Shown: piece by piece, positions 24,701-35,268 of the stretch | Position numbering within the stretch: the stretch's first letter is position 1 | Layout of the letters: every line of letters begins with the position of its first letter | DNA from: Moniliella sp. 'wahieum' | Taxonomy: Eukaryota; Basidiomycota; Moniliellomycetes; Moniliellales; Moniliellaceae | NCBI GenBank assembly: GCA_003971905.1 | Contig: RSEE01000053.1 | Location: 310,001 to 374,000 of the forward strand | Direction: 5' to 3' | DNA length: 64,000 bases | Notes under the pieces: model-generated | Database searches by the model: none | Told to the model about the DNA's origin: nothing | What the model saw: the letters and a program-made list of their open reading frames with translations, nothing else | Program-made: the position numbers and the translations under genes

Positions 24701-25547
24701 TGGGGAATGTGTCCCGCGCATCTCGTGATGGGAGAGCAGGACGGTCGACTAAGTTATGCACTATGGCTGGTCCTCATTTGGTGGGCTTCAATCATTTCCA
24801 TGACGACCGGTGTTCTTCGCTGGAGGAGCTACAAGACCCGCCATTGCCAAACCCCCACGCGAGGGATGAGAAATGGAACTCCATCGGAAGGATGCACTCA
24901 GGAAGAATCGAGCGGCCATGGGTGGACTTCCTCTGCCCAGACGCCTTTTCACCAAGACGACCAGCCTTCCTGTTGTGCCCCAATTGCACTCATCACCTTG
25001 CCTTCACCTGGACTGGGTTCGTCGTGGAGTGAACACGTCAGGGGTGGGGCATCTTCACTCTCCTCTGGCTCAGACGGCAGTGTGAGCCCTGGTCCTTTGC
25101 CATTTATTGGCCGCGGGCTAGTAAGGTCCACACCAAAAGCTCCTCCGATGCGTTCCTCATTTCCATCCATCGTTCGTTCAACCAGCTCCTTGAACGTCTT
25201 TGATTCTACCAGCACGGCCCCCACGTCCCCAACTGCGGAGGCTGCCAACACGTCTTACGACCGCCAACCTGATGCATCATCCCGAAATGGGCGCGCCTTG
25301 CAAAACGTAACAATCGCCAGTCACGTCAACCACGATCCATGGTGCGCCCCAAGCCACTGCGGAGCCAATCTCTCGTTGCACCTGCTCCTCAACATTCACA
25401 ACCATGATGCAGTCGGACACAGATGAGAGCTTGAGCTTTGCTGCTGCTTGGGCCTCCAGCAAAATCGCCTCCCTTCATTCGCCTCACTTGGACGACTCTG
25501 AGTCCCCACCCACCCCTCCTTTAGATTCACAGAAGGTGCGCAACTGA
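21711..25547 (+). CDS. AGC-family Ser/Thr kinase, DMPK/ROCK/MRCK-like
   Basis: This is a protein kinase of the AGC group, closest in motif style to the DMPK/ROCK/MRCK/citron branch that acts on actin and polarity. The kinase domain spans about 21960-23100. It shows a glycine-loop-like RGGPGLVDLV, the lysine strand VYVLKS, the hinge VMEYCPAGDLETLL, the catalytic loop HRDIKPANFLL, DFGTAAPI, the activation end AGTCDYIAPEIL and WWSVGVVLYEMVYGTLPF. Two introns are exact: 22447-22515 (joins FAH to RDIKP) and 22737-22801 (joins GGNS to NGPGAYGPEVDWW). The AGC tail appears as DYAWVGFTYRP near 23430 if one T is added to a TTT run. A long Ser/Pro-rich tail, read in changing frames, runs to VRN-stop at 25547 and contains ETVSES-like and SLNVFDSTS patches. 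Start codon and C-terminal extent are less sure than the kinase core. Confidence 0.75.
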
Positions 25548-26679
25548 CATCTACGTTACCCACGTTCGCCCCGCCATACCCTCATCTTCGGAGCCTCCGT
25601 CCACTGTCCCAGCTACTTTGAGCAGTCTCGGGTCTCCCACACATTTGGCCACGGCCAACGATTCACAAGAATGCCCCCCCCACCCCAGTGCATGCCAGAT
25701 CCCGCACGGACACGAAGCGAACTGGTGCCCACATCAGCGTCGTGTGACCCCGCTGAACCCGAGATCCGTGAGCGAGGACAGATTTGGGTCAACTTGAAGG
25801 AGCGGCTCGATGGAGTTCATCTCTCTCCCGCGTCGCAACGGGCCACAGAGCTGGTCTTGCTCATAATTTGACCACGCACGTTACTCCCCACCGCACTGCA
25901 CCTTCGCCGCCTCTAGCATCTAGTTGCGGTGGCTGTACCCCCCACGTCTATAGAGAACAGGTCGGCCATACGAGAGAGGAATGGGGGGAACCAGGCAGGG
26001 CACCTAGAACTAAGGCAGGTTCTGATGTCCGAGGCTGTATTTGGTTCACCAGTGATGCGAATGTTATCATGTCGATGATCTGTCTGGTCAACAGCACTAT
26101 GGTATGGTACGGTGCACCACTCACGCACGCGCAGGGGAACGCGTTTATGAAATGTCACCAAGTTGTCGGGATGCTCCTCCCCAGTCGCCACCATCAGCAG
26201 CGCCAGTTGCCGCGCGAGAGCCCCAGGGTGGTCCCCGTGGAAGGCAATGTCAGTACCGCACATGTCCCCGCTTATCATATCTCCGCCACTGGCTATGGGT
26301 CGAATGGACCCTGCCCCATGTCTACGCTCCCACCCGGCGTCAGCGCCAACCGCGCCATCCGTCAAGCCTCCGCCTCCTGTACTACTAGTTGGTAGAGGGG
26401 GGGCCGCTGTTGTCACCGGTAAGGTCATCTAAGGTCATCGGTCCCCGGCTGCGTCACCGGTTCGCCCCAATGCTCCACACCAAGCTCTGTCCGTACCTGG
26501 TCCAGGGGCTCAAGTGAGCAGCCGCGCCTGCCCCGGCGGCTGTTCGATGGCCATTATCACCACCTGGCGTATCTATACCCCACTCCGCTTGCGCATACGC
26601 CCCACCACGGTCCCTCCGCTCCATCACTCCTGCCCGCATCTGGTGTTCGGCACCACCGTGTCGCGATCGCCCGACGAAG
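25548..26679. other. Spacer before the Sec14-like gene
   Basis: Open frames of up to about 200 codons exist on both strands (for example 25784-26395 plus and 25913-26428 minus), but they overlap and show no domain or splice logic. I call no gene; the last part must hold the Sec14-like promoter. Confidence 0.4.
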
Positions 26680-28368
26680 ATGCCGACAGCACAGGACTTT
26701 GCTCTGAACACTGTGCCCATTGGTCCCAACGAAAGCGTGCCTGAAGGGTACAATGGTACGTGTTCTCTTTCAGCCTTGGCCCGAGGCCGCTTCGAGACTG
26801 ACATGCCACGCCCCGCTCGCTTGCAGGAAATTTAACTCCATTTCACAAAGAGAAGCTCAAGCAAATGTGGGTTAGGACGCTTGAGACGTGCGACTACCAC
26901 CAGGAAGTCTCCGACCGCGTTCGCATGGTCGGTGGCCCCTCCTTTGTACCCAAGCCTCCGCTTCAGTTTACCAATCACAAGAGCTTGACAAAGGCCAACC
27001 AGCTTGTGTTCAGCGATGATGACGCCATATCAGAGACCTTCAAGGAGCGCTATGCCCTGCGCACGAATACACCAGTCTTATGGCGGCCCTTTGCTCCGTG
27101 AAGCTTTTTGGGAGGGTACCGGAGTGAGTATTTCCGCTCCTTTTTTGGCATTCCTACATTCAGTTTACTGATACCTTACTTAGGGTGAATTTGCAGATGA
27201 CTTTTCCTTCGCGTCCTTCGTGCGCGTGACTTTGACGTGGAGGCGGCGGTGTCGTTGGTCATGCAAATGCTCAGCACATGGTACGAACTTGATGTGCCCA
27301 ACATCGTTAAGGAGGGTGAGGGTCAGTTCGTTAATATTTTTCACAGAGGCCCGGCTTACATCCAAGGCTATACAAAGGTCCGTGGAGTAACCATGCCCTT
27401 GTTTATATTCAATCCGGTGCGCCTCATGGGCGGAACCCAGTCAACCGAGGCGCTGCAGAAGGTCCTCGTTTTGACCACGCAAGCCTCCAGCGAATGATGG
27501 CCAGTCGGTTTGGCAAGGCCGTTTTCTTGGTTGATTTGGCCAACGTGGCAGGCCAGCCGCTGGACTGGCAAGCCATTTTGTTCTCCATCAAGTACTTGGA
27601 GCTCATCATGGTCGAACGCATGGAAGTCGTCTTCCTCCACCGTGCCTCTTGGGCTTTTAGAGGGGTCTGGCAGACGATCCTACCCCTGATTGACGTCAAA
27701 GTGCGACACAAGATCCGCTTCACCCATACGCCCAAAGACCTGGAGAATATGCGCCCCTTAACATTCTCCCCACTCACCTTGGCGGCGAAGCACAGTGGCA
27801 GTGGCGCTACATTGACCCCAAGCCGGACGAAGATCGGGTACAGAAGGGAATTGATTGTGGGGAGATGATCGAGCTCGAGCTACAAGAGCTCATGCGCGCA
27901 TTGGACCAGCTTTCGCTCCAGTGGGCTGAGACGGAGGGGGGCAGTCCAGCAGAGGAGGAGATCGACTTCCGTCGCATGGTGCTGCAGATCCAAATCCGAC
28001 TTAAACAGTTACAGCTTCGGCCATACGTCTACGCAACCCATAACTACAACCGTACCGGTGTGCTGCATGAGGACGCTTCCATCACTTGGATGACCTATAC
28101 CTCGGATCCGAACCATCCTGAGATGGAAACGATGCAAGTGCAATACAGTATTCCTGGTCTCATCAGCTGGCTTAAGCACCACGGACAAGACACTATGGCG
28201 CAGTCCTTTGGTGGTCGTTTTGGGGCATGTGGGACGGAGCGGACTCCCGATTTGATCCCGCTTTACGTGGCCGAGCCATACAGTCCTGAGGCCTTCACTT
28301 TCCCTCCCAAGGACATCGTAGCAAGCCTGTCGGCCGACTTACCCCGCACTCCCGTTCGCCTCTCTTGA
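26680..28368 (+). CDS. Sec14-like CRAL-TRIO lipid-transfer protein
   Basis: This is a phosphatidylinositol/phosphatidylcholine-transfer-like protein. Such proteins present lipids to kinases at the Golgi or plasma membrane. Exon 1 starts at the ATG at 26680 (MPTAQDFALN). Intron 26756-26826 (71 nt) joins EGYNG to NLTPFHKEKLKQMW. Intron 27124-27183 (60 nt) joins FWEGTG to GEFADDFFLRVLRARDFD, the CRAL-TRIO N-terminal signature. The lipid-binding domain follows: FGKAVFLVDLANVAGQ, YLELIMVERMEVVFLHRAS, FRGVWQTILPLIDVKVRHKI and the closing NILPTHLGGE region, the last read in the neighbouring frame. An acidic, Leu/Gln-rich C-terminal region lies downstream (IELELQELMRALDQ). One-base slips are near 27095, 27490 and 27765. 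The end may instead be the TAA at 28455-28457 in another frame, which would make it overlap the next start codon. Confidence 0.75.
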
Positions 28369-28456
28369 CGGATGATTTCGAGAGGGAGATGGGGACTGGC
28401 AAGATTATACCACGGCCTAACTCAAAAGTATCACTCGTTCCAAAACATTGCCCTTA

Positions 28457-30714
28457 ATGCCCAACAACCTAGATGCCTCTTCGGTTCAAGCCTCCTCCTC
28501 TGCGCAAGAAAGGTCTCACGAAGATGGTGTGTCCTCTTCCACCGGGGAAAGAGACAAGTCAGTCCCTTTCGTCCCAGGTCACAGCTCCCCTGTGCACAGT
28601 TTAGGACAAAATGCTAGCCAGTCATCTTCGCTTGATGCGGTAGAGGACCCAAACAGCAAGGTTGTGCAAGCAGGCGAAGAGGAGGCAATTGACTGGATTC
28701 CTTCTACCGGCGTCACTCCCGACTACATTCCTTCTCATCCTCTAACCCGGGCAGATGTGGCTCTGACAGATGCTCAGCTTGCTCGTGACAGAAGAACGAT
28801 GCGCGTCGCAAGAGATATGCTGCTCGACGGTCGGTCTGGTGAATTAGGGGATATGATCTCCAAGGATGCGGGCACTCATCTCTACCCAGCAGCCGGCATG
28901 GCGTTGGTCAACTCCCTCAAGGCTTTGCTTACGTTCAATTCATCGGACATTGTAGCGGCGATGCAATGCTGCTCTCACGGATTGAATGTTGCGGAGCTGC
29001 TCCGTAAGCGACGATCCAAGATAGGTCGTATCCTCTCCTTTTCCGGCGCCAACGCTACTTATGCCACCATGTCCCCTGTTCAGCTTCACGCGGAGCTCTT
29101 GGCGACGGAACTGCGTGTTCTCCTTGCTCTTGTCACGTCCGTCCACACGCATAACAAGACGACGATGGCCCGAGTGGTACTGATGCTTAAGACGGCGCGC
29201 AAGATGATTTTGGGCCTGAGCGCATTTGTCCAGACTATGGACGAAGCGGCAGAGCGAGCTTCTATCCAAGGCGAAAAGCCGCTAAAAATACTTGATGCGG
29301 ACTTTCGCTCGGGCGTGCTGGTTACCCGGGGCGTACTCCTTTTTGTGATCAACACCATTCCCCACGGAGTGAGCTCGGTATTTGGTCTTCCCAAAAGGTC
29401 ACAGACACTCGTCGAGCACTCACGTACCTCCTGGCTTCTGGTGGCTGGACCAAGACCAGCGTGGCCCCCAGGGTCACTTCACTGGGGGAGGGTCTCCAGC
29501 GGCCGATGGGAGACATTTTTGTCTTATTGGTTGATCTCTTCGGATCCTCATTCATGCCTGTCCCAGACCTTGACTATGAATTGTGCGACTCGATCACCGC
29601 CTGGAATCTGAAGCGGTTCCCCAAGAGTCCCATTTTCCTTCACGCCCATGCACGATTGTTTATTAACCAAGCCCTACCTGAACAGGGATTCAGTTGCTGT
29701 TGGCCACCATTCGTTCTCCGAACGTGGTCAGTGAGTTTTATCATGTGTGTTATGGGATCTGTCTACTGCGTACATCATCATTGGCGATTGGCAGAGTGCG
29801 TATGAGTGCTTTGACATACTGAGCAAGCAAAGTAATTGGAGCAAGGCTGTGTTCCAGTGGCTCAAGGCTGTTGTTCTCTACGAATTGGACCCGAGTCAAG
29901 TGGAACGGGTAACAACCATCATGCGGACTGTCCCAGCCCTGGCACGGTCCGGGAGCGATACGGCAGTAGCCCTGGAGTTGGGTAGTCTTACGCGCTAAAC
30001 GATTTGCTGATCCCAAGCGCCGGACCACCCTGCTCATCGCTCAATTCATGGCTCTGCTTCACATTTTCGAGCAAACCCCAGTCTTCACCCTTGTCCAAGA
30101 TACCCTGCCCCGCATCGAAAGCAAGCTGGAGTTTCTCACCAATATCCCCTCTCCCGAGCAGTATGGAACAAGGGCCGACTACTTTTTGGGCCTGGCTCTG
30201 TGTCATACCATTCGTGGGGTGTGTACTCTTACCCAATCTATTTCCCAGTGACTAACGCACCCTGCAGATTGTTTTATGTCGCATTGCCTACCCCGCACCA
30301 GGAACGATCGTTCGCCTTCCTTCAGTGGGTGTGCGGTTGCCCAGCCGCAAGGAGATGGCATCAGATGCCTGCCACTCATTCGAGTCCGCTTTCAACATGG
30401 GACCAGCCCTGGCAGAGGGAGATTTGTCCGTCATTTAGTAAGTCCCACAATCCCGCCTTTGCCCCCTAGGCCACCAAACTGACTCTTTTCCTAGCTGTGC
30501 CCACTTGGAACATGCCCGTCTTCGGTTCCTCATGGGCGACCACAAGAGAGCAAAGAGCGAGTGCCACAAGATATTGTCAGGCAAGCCATTGGACACCGGC
30601 TCGTCTCGAGGCATTGCTCATAACCAGCCCCCCGCTGGTGCGCGCATGTACGTTGCCCGTGCCAACCATCTCCTCGAGGAGATCGGAAATGCTGATCGGC
30701 CCAACTCGGCGTAG
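28457..30714 (+). CDS. IML2: Iml2/TTC39-family TPR protein
   Basis: Iml2 is known in yeast for clearing inclusion bodies through lipid droplets; animal homologues are TTC39. The family block is clear: GELGDMISKDAGTHLYPAAG, ALVNSLKALLTFNSSDIVAAMQ, RRSKIGRILSFSG, HAELLATELRVLLALV. C-terminal TPR-like segments follow: FYHVCYWDLSTAYIIIGDWQ, ECFDILSKQSNWSKAVFQW, YFLGLALCHTIRG. Two introns fit exactly: 30219-30267 (49 nt, joins TIRG to IVLCRIAYP) and 30438-30494 (57 nt, joins LSVIY to CAHLEHARLRF). The N-terminal 110 codons are Ser/Glu-rich and poorly conserved, so the start could lie further in. It begins only 89 bp after the stop of the Sec14-like gene, on the same strand but in another frame. 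One-base slips occur near 29395 and 29753 and about 29990. Confidence 0.8.
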
Positions 30715-30974
30715 CGTCATCCTACCTCTCTCGCCAGTCTGTTGCTTCATATTCTCTTGTTCCCTTTCCTTGCTCTTTCTCCTTACTTCCCAAATTGGAC
30801 TTCGGTTGGGCATATATACCCTCTACCTACCTGTCACATGCTATGTTTGTTGATCTCCCTTGATTATTTGGTGTTGAGACGTTGAGGGTTGAAGTGTGCA
30901 TTTCCACCGATTGAGTACAGCAACGCACAAAATGTGATGGATGGGTATGAATGTACAGGTACAAACATCGTGGG

Positions 30975-31749
30975 TTAAGGCGACGGCTGGAAGGTGTGGT
31001 CCCGATAGCGGGTCAAAACAACAAAATGTGTCGAGTTGGCTGGGTCCAAACAAATGTCAGTCAGCCAGCTATTACCTGGGAAGAGAGGGGAACAACTCAC
31101 CCTCTTTATCCTGCACGCCTTGAGCAAAGACACAAGCGCCATAGAGTTGAGCGGCAAAGGGCGAGGCAATAGCTGCAATCCCTTCCTCCTCTCGCACATG
31201 GGAAGCTGCCAGCGCCGTGCTGGCCACAGGGACACGCGTAGCATGGGGCAGGTGAGCGGACAGGTAGGCCTGGCATTGGCCTAACGCTTGTTCATGACTC
31301 TCTACCGCCCTGACCCTTGCTAGAACGTCTCCTCCAAGGTCCCAATTCGGCTGGGAAACGAGAAGAGCATGCTGAATCGCGAGGTGGACGTGTCCCACGA
31401 TTCTACGTGCCTCCCCATCACACGGGGGGAGAACGCAATCTTGCCCCTCCCATGTCCAAGGTGTGGAAGAAGGCGTTTTGGGAGGGTGACAGGGAGGTAC
31501 AGTGGAGAGTTCAAGCGCTTGGATAGTCTCCTTCACTGGTCCGTAGATGGAGTTCTCGATTGGCACAACACAATACCTTTCCTCCTCGTGCGTGTGGGGT
31601 TCATCAAGGAAAGAGATGGCCTCACCAATGGTTCCCACGCGGCAAAAGTCCACGGCAGCGCCGGCTTGGAGGGGGGCAAAAGCCTCTGCAGCGGCTTGGT
31701 GGGAGTATGTGCCCTTCGGACCCAGATATGCCACGTGCAGCGTCCTCAT
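30975..31749 (-). CDS. PHA2: Prephenate dehydratase, apparently without ACT domain
   Basis: It converts prephenate to phenylpyruvate in phenylalanine synthesis (cytosol). The catalytic domain is intact: LGPKGTYSHQAA at the N terminus, VVPIENSIYGPVKET, then ESHEQALGQC and STALAAS. A 61-nt intron at 31040-31100 (GTGAGT donor, CTGAC branch, CCCAG acceptor) joins VQDKE to ANSTHFVVLTRYRD. The usual TRF motif reads THF here. The frame then stops after HTFQPSP at 30975, before the roughly 75-residue ACT regulatory domain carried by most fungal and bacterial homologues. No ACT-like peptide can be read in the 260 bp before the facing Iml2 gene. The protein is about 237 residues. No frame slip is seen in the body of the gene. 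Start at 31749 (MRTLHVAYLGPKG) is well placed. Confidence 0.85.
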
Positions 31750-32278
31750 TGTCGTGGACCCCGAGCACAGCAGAAGGTGAAGGTGGGAATGAGGGAGATG
31801 GAGCAGGGCAGTGACGCGATGACGGAGAAGGCTGCTGCCGTTGAAATCGCACCCCGTTCTTCTCCATCAGCGGGGGAGCTTGAAGCTCTTCAATTTCCAC
31901 GCCAAGCTTGGGCCCATCGTCGATTGGTTGATTGATCATCATCATCTCCGTCGCTAGAAACATTTCAACTTGTCTTCATTCGGCCTGTCACCGGTCACCC
32001 ATCATGCATCCACAAAACGAGAGGGGTGCTTCGGATGATCGATGAAGTGCGGCACGCTGCATGTCGTGTATACCCCACTCCCACTATAATTACAGGTGTA
32101 GTTGTTAGGTGCATACCAAGTAAAGCAGGAGAAAATGGCCAGCCTTGTAAATGTAAAAGAGGTAGCTCGGAAGAAACCATCACAGGCAAACGAAGAGAGG
32201 AGGAGGGAGGCTGGTCAGACCGGCAGGCCAGGTGACTTCAAAGAAGTGGTAATGAGTCCATGGACATTTAACGCATCC
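31750..32278. other. Spacer, prephenate dehydratase promoter to tRNA-Asn
   Basis: No gene is visible; it should hold the minus-strand promoter of prephenate dehydratase and the upstream flank of tRNA-Asn. Confidence 0.5.
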
Positions 32279-32362
32279 GTTCTATTAGCTCAGTTGGCTA
32301 GAGCGTCCGACTGTTAATTCACGGCCATCGGGAGGTCGTTGGTTCGAGCCCAACATGGAACG
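32279..32362 (+). tRNA. tRNA-Asn (GUU) with intron
   Basis: It folds as a full cloverleaf. The acceptor stem pairs GTTCTAT with ATGGAAC, with G as discriminator base. The D arm contains GCTC...GAGC and the T arm GTTGG-TTCGAGC-CCAAC. The anticodon arm is TCCGA-CT-GTT-A, then an intron of about 10 nt at the usual position after base 37, then A and TCGGG. The A-box (TAGCTCAGTTGG) and B-box (GGTTCGAGCCC) are good. A T5 stop follows. Confidence 0.92.
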
Positions 32363-32364
32363 TC

Positions 32365-32369
32365 TTTTT
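32365..32369 (+). terminator. Pol III terminator of tRNA-Asn
   Basis: A run of five T directly downstream of the tRNA-Asn 3' end, the standard RNA polymerase III stop signal. Confidence 0.8.
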
Positions 32370-32374
32370 GTTAC

Positions 32375-32452
32375 ACTAGAAGACCACCGGGCCTACGGCC
32401 CGGTCAGCTGGGGCTTCGCCCCAGCTGTGCTGCGTCGCCACCTTAGCCACCG
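32375..32452. repeat. Double-hairpin repeat, copy 1
   Basis: It starts six bases after the tRNA-Asn terminator. Hairpin one (32386-32404) has an 8-bp perfect stem, ACCGGGCC, with loop TAC. Hairpin two (32405-32427) has a 10-bp perfect stem, CAGCTGGGGC, with loop TTC. The block 32375-32426 is repeated at 39985-40036 with one mismatch, in the second loop. Both copies are followed after a few bases by GTCGCCACCTTAGCCACCG. In this copy, related CCACC-TAGCC units continue in tandem to about 32545. Confidence 0.85.
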
Positions 32453-32558
32453 GTCCGCCTTCGCCACCGTAGCCACCGTTCCCCCCCATCGTCACCTTAG
32501 CCACCGGTCCACCGTCGCCATCGTAGCCTCCATTCCACGCTGGAGGAATTTTATCACC

Positions 32559-32770
32559 CATGTGCATGGCTGAGCACGCGGGGGTGGGGTGCGCATTCCG
32601 CCCGCGCAAACAAATAGGTAAGCATGACGTAAAGAAAAAAGGGGGTCTGCGATATAAAAAGGGAGACATGTGCATGGCTGAGCACGCGGGGGTGGGGTGC
32701 GCATTCCGCCCGCGCAAACAAATAGGTAAGCATGACGTAAAGAAAAAAGGGGGTCTGCGATATAAGGGAG
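32559..32770. repeat. 108-bp tandem duplication
   Basis: Two head-to-tail copies (32559-32666 and 32667-32770) are nearly identical; the second lacks about four bases of an A run near its end. Each copy holds CATGTGCATGGCTGAGCAC, a G/C-rich stretch and a GTAAAGAAAAAAGGGGG tract. The period of 108 is divisible by three, so frames stay open through both copies on either strand, but no protein family is recognised. Confidence 0.9.
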
Positions 32771-33054
32771 ATTTGCCAAAGGTGCTCATGACAGGTGGCA
32801 ACACTTTCAATTAAAAAACAAAAACAAAATAAAACAACCCCCCCCCCCCATGCCTATGGCCCGCGTCCTGCCGACCCGAGTATGATCGTGTTGGCGGGAG
32901 AACAACACTGGCTGCCCAACCACGTGTGCCCGAACCCGACCACCAGGCCTACCATGAACCGGCGAGGCACACGTCGCGGCCATCTCAGCACCAAAGTGCC
33001 TGGCGCCCGGAATCGCCCTGCCCCACCCCTCGCCACGACGATGACGAAGCGGAC

Positions 33055-35268
33055 ATGGCCGAGGAGCGAAGAGCGGTGCTGGTGGGGTCCGCGTCGGAGC
33101 CCGAGTCGGAGCCCGAGCCGGTGGCGGCTCCCAAACCTGCTGGTCCCCTGGCTGGTCTCATGATTGCCTTCACTGGCATCCCAGCTGCGGATAAGGCGGA
33201 GCTGGTGGAGCATGCCGAAGCGTTGGGTGCAAAGACCCAGCCTGATCTCACCATTGTCGCTACCCATCTTGTATCTCTTCAGGTGGGCAGCGCCAAATAC
33301 CGCCAGGCCATCCTGCATGGCATGACAGTGGTGGATCCCAAGTGGATTAAAGCTGTAAGGCTCCGCTGGGTCGAAGGACAAGAGTGCGACGCGCTGCGCA
33401 TGGCGGATGAGTACCCTCTGCGCCCTCTGCAGGGCCTTCGGACTGCATTAGTCACACAGGGTACGTCCCCTCCCACTCTCCAGTGCACCTGACTGACCAG
33501 CATCAGCGTCGGAGGATAATACACGGGTGCAGGCCAAGGTGGACAAAGTCAAATCGTTGGGGGCAGACTGCGTGGTGCTCAGGGGTGCCTCCTTACCTCC
33601 CAAGACGAGCCACGTCCTCTTTCTCGAATCCGAGGCAGGATACATCAAGACCATCACGAGCCAGCTGCGCGAGAGCGAGTCACAAGGTAGATCACAAGGC
33701 TCGCGCCGCAGTTCGATGGAACTCAAATTTGTCGACGCGGTTTGGGTGGAGGACTGCGAGCGTGCCAAATTATGCATAGGGGAAGAACTCTATGACCCGC
33801 TTCATCCACCCTCCGTTCAAGAAAGGCGGAAACACATGCAGTCGTATGCTACGTCCAGGAAGAAAGCACAGGAAAAGCTGCGCCAGGAACGGGCCCCGCA
33901 TGGACTAGGCCCGGATGGCCTCTTTCTCAAGAACAAGGAAACTTCATCCAAGCGAAGATTGGTGGACAGCATTGTGCAGGAACCATCGGCACCAGCGCGC
34001 AAGACTTCCCTCGAATCATCCAAGTGGGACGACGGGTTGCCTAGCAAGGGCAAAGAGAGTGATTCTTGGGCAGAGTCCGCGACGACTGTGGACACCAGTC
34101 CAATGACTTCCGCGCCGGTCGTTGACGGGCGTTTCCTCGAAGGAGTCAGGATACGAGTGGACGCCAAACTGGACGAGAAGAAGGAGGTGTTAAGCAGCCT
34201 AACTCGGATGGGTGCCCATCTTGCTCCCCTTGGGAGAAGGCGGAGTATACTATTGTTCCACTTAGCTATTCCCTCGATGGGACAGATAAGGATGGAACTC
34301 TGGTTACGCATCTGTGGTTGGAGGAGAGCGCAGCAGTGGGCCGCAAGGTGGATGTCAAGGATCAATTTTTTTATTCACCTACGCGGATACCCTTCCCTGT
34401 CCCTGGGGCTGAAGGGTGGTGCTCCATTCCACTGGCTTTCCCCTTGGAGGCGCTGTGCGACACAATATTGACACGATGGCCAAACGAATGGGGGTCAAGA
34501 TGACGCCTGCGTTCAGTCGGCTCAACACCCATCTCCTTGTGGGCGATGAGAACCCATCTCAGCCCAAGAAGGAAATGGCACGGCGGGTCGAAGCTCACGT
34601 GGTGGGCCTCGAGTTCCTCCAACGAATGTATGAAGAAGGTGTGATCAACCCATTACCGTTACCTCGCTTAGCACCCAAACGAGCCTCACAATCCAGCGCC
34701 TCGCAATTGGGCCCTTCCCAAATGCCCACGCCCACGGCTCTGCCATCAACGTTCGTTCCAGCGCGCTTGGCTCCCCTTCCACATCGTCCTGTGTCCGCCC
34801 CTGGCCCGACAGGATCTCAGCTTCGCCATGCCCTGCTCTCGGACGGCAAAGGGCGCCGGCGCACGCGCCCACCGACCTGGAGGCAGTCCACCTCGCCGCG
34901 CCCCATGATGGAAACCAAGACACGTTCGCTGCCGCTGCCGCCGCCGCCGCCGCTGCCCAATCCCAATCGAGAGCCCTCCCCGGAAGAGCAGCCTGCACAG
35001 ACCCAGGCAATCATGTCGTACGATGATCCCAACGAACGCAAAGAACGCGCACGACTTGACGCGCTGATGAATGGGGATGCGCGTGCTACAACACGGGGGG
35101 CTCTGGTCCCGCCGCTCCCCTCCAGCCGACAGCAGCGTGCCGCCCTCGGCTGGGACACGCACCCGGCGACGGGCACGACAGCAAGATAATGGAGACGGGG
35201 AAGTGGTGGACATCACCGCCTCACTACCCAAGCGACCGCGCAGACGGGTAGCTACCCCAAGAGACTGA
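33055..35268 (+). CDS. Multi-BRCT checkpoint/replication protein, Dpb11/Rad4-like
   Basis: This is likely the Dpb11/Cut5(Rad4)/TopBP1 scaffold, which binds phosphorylated partners at replication start and in the S-M checkpoint (nucleus). BRCT 1 is clear: GPLAGLMIAFTGI, HAEALGAKTQPDLT, THLVS, YRQAILHGMTVVDPKWIKA. BRCT 2 follows after a 46-nt intron at 33461-33506 that joins RTALVTQ to ASEDNTRVQAKV, and it ends in FVDAVWVEDCERAKL. A third lies at about 34120-34360 (FLEGVRIRVDAKLDEKKEVL) and a fourth at 34420-34640 (VLHSTGFPLGG, AKRMGVKMTPAFSRLNTHLLV, HVVGLEFLQRMYEEG). Paired BRCT 1-2 and 3-4 are the Rad4/Dpb11 arrangement. The tail is Pro/Ser-rich and ends in a basic patch (KRPRRRVATPRD), a possible nuclear signal. 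Frame slips are near 34230, 34410 and 35185. It could be another multi-BRCT protein. Confidence 0.7.

Noticed and set aside
25784-26428. Overlapping frames on both strands before the Sec14-like gene
   Set aside because: They overlap each other, have no domain and no intron signals.
32559-32770. CRISPR-like or coding repeat
   Set aside because: There are only two long abutting copies with no spacers, in a eukaryotic setting, so it is a plain tandem duplication.
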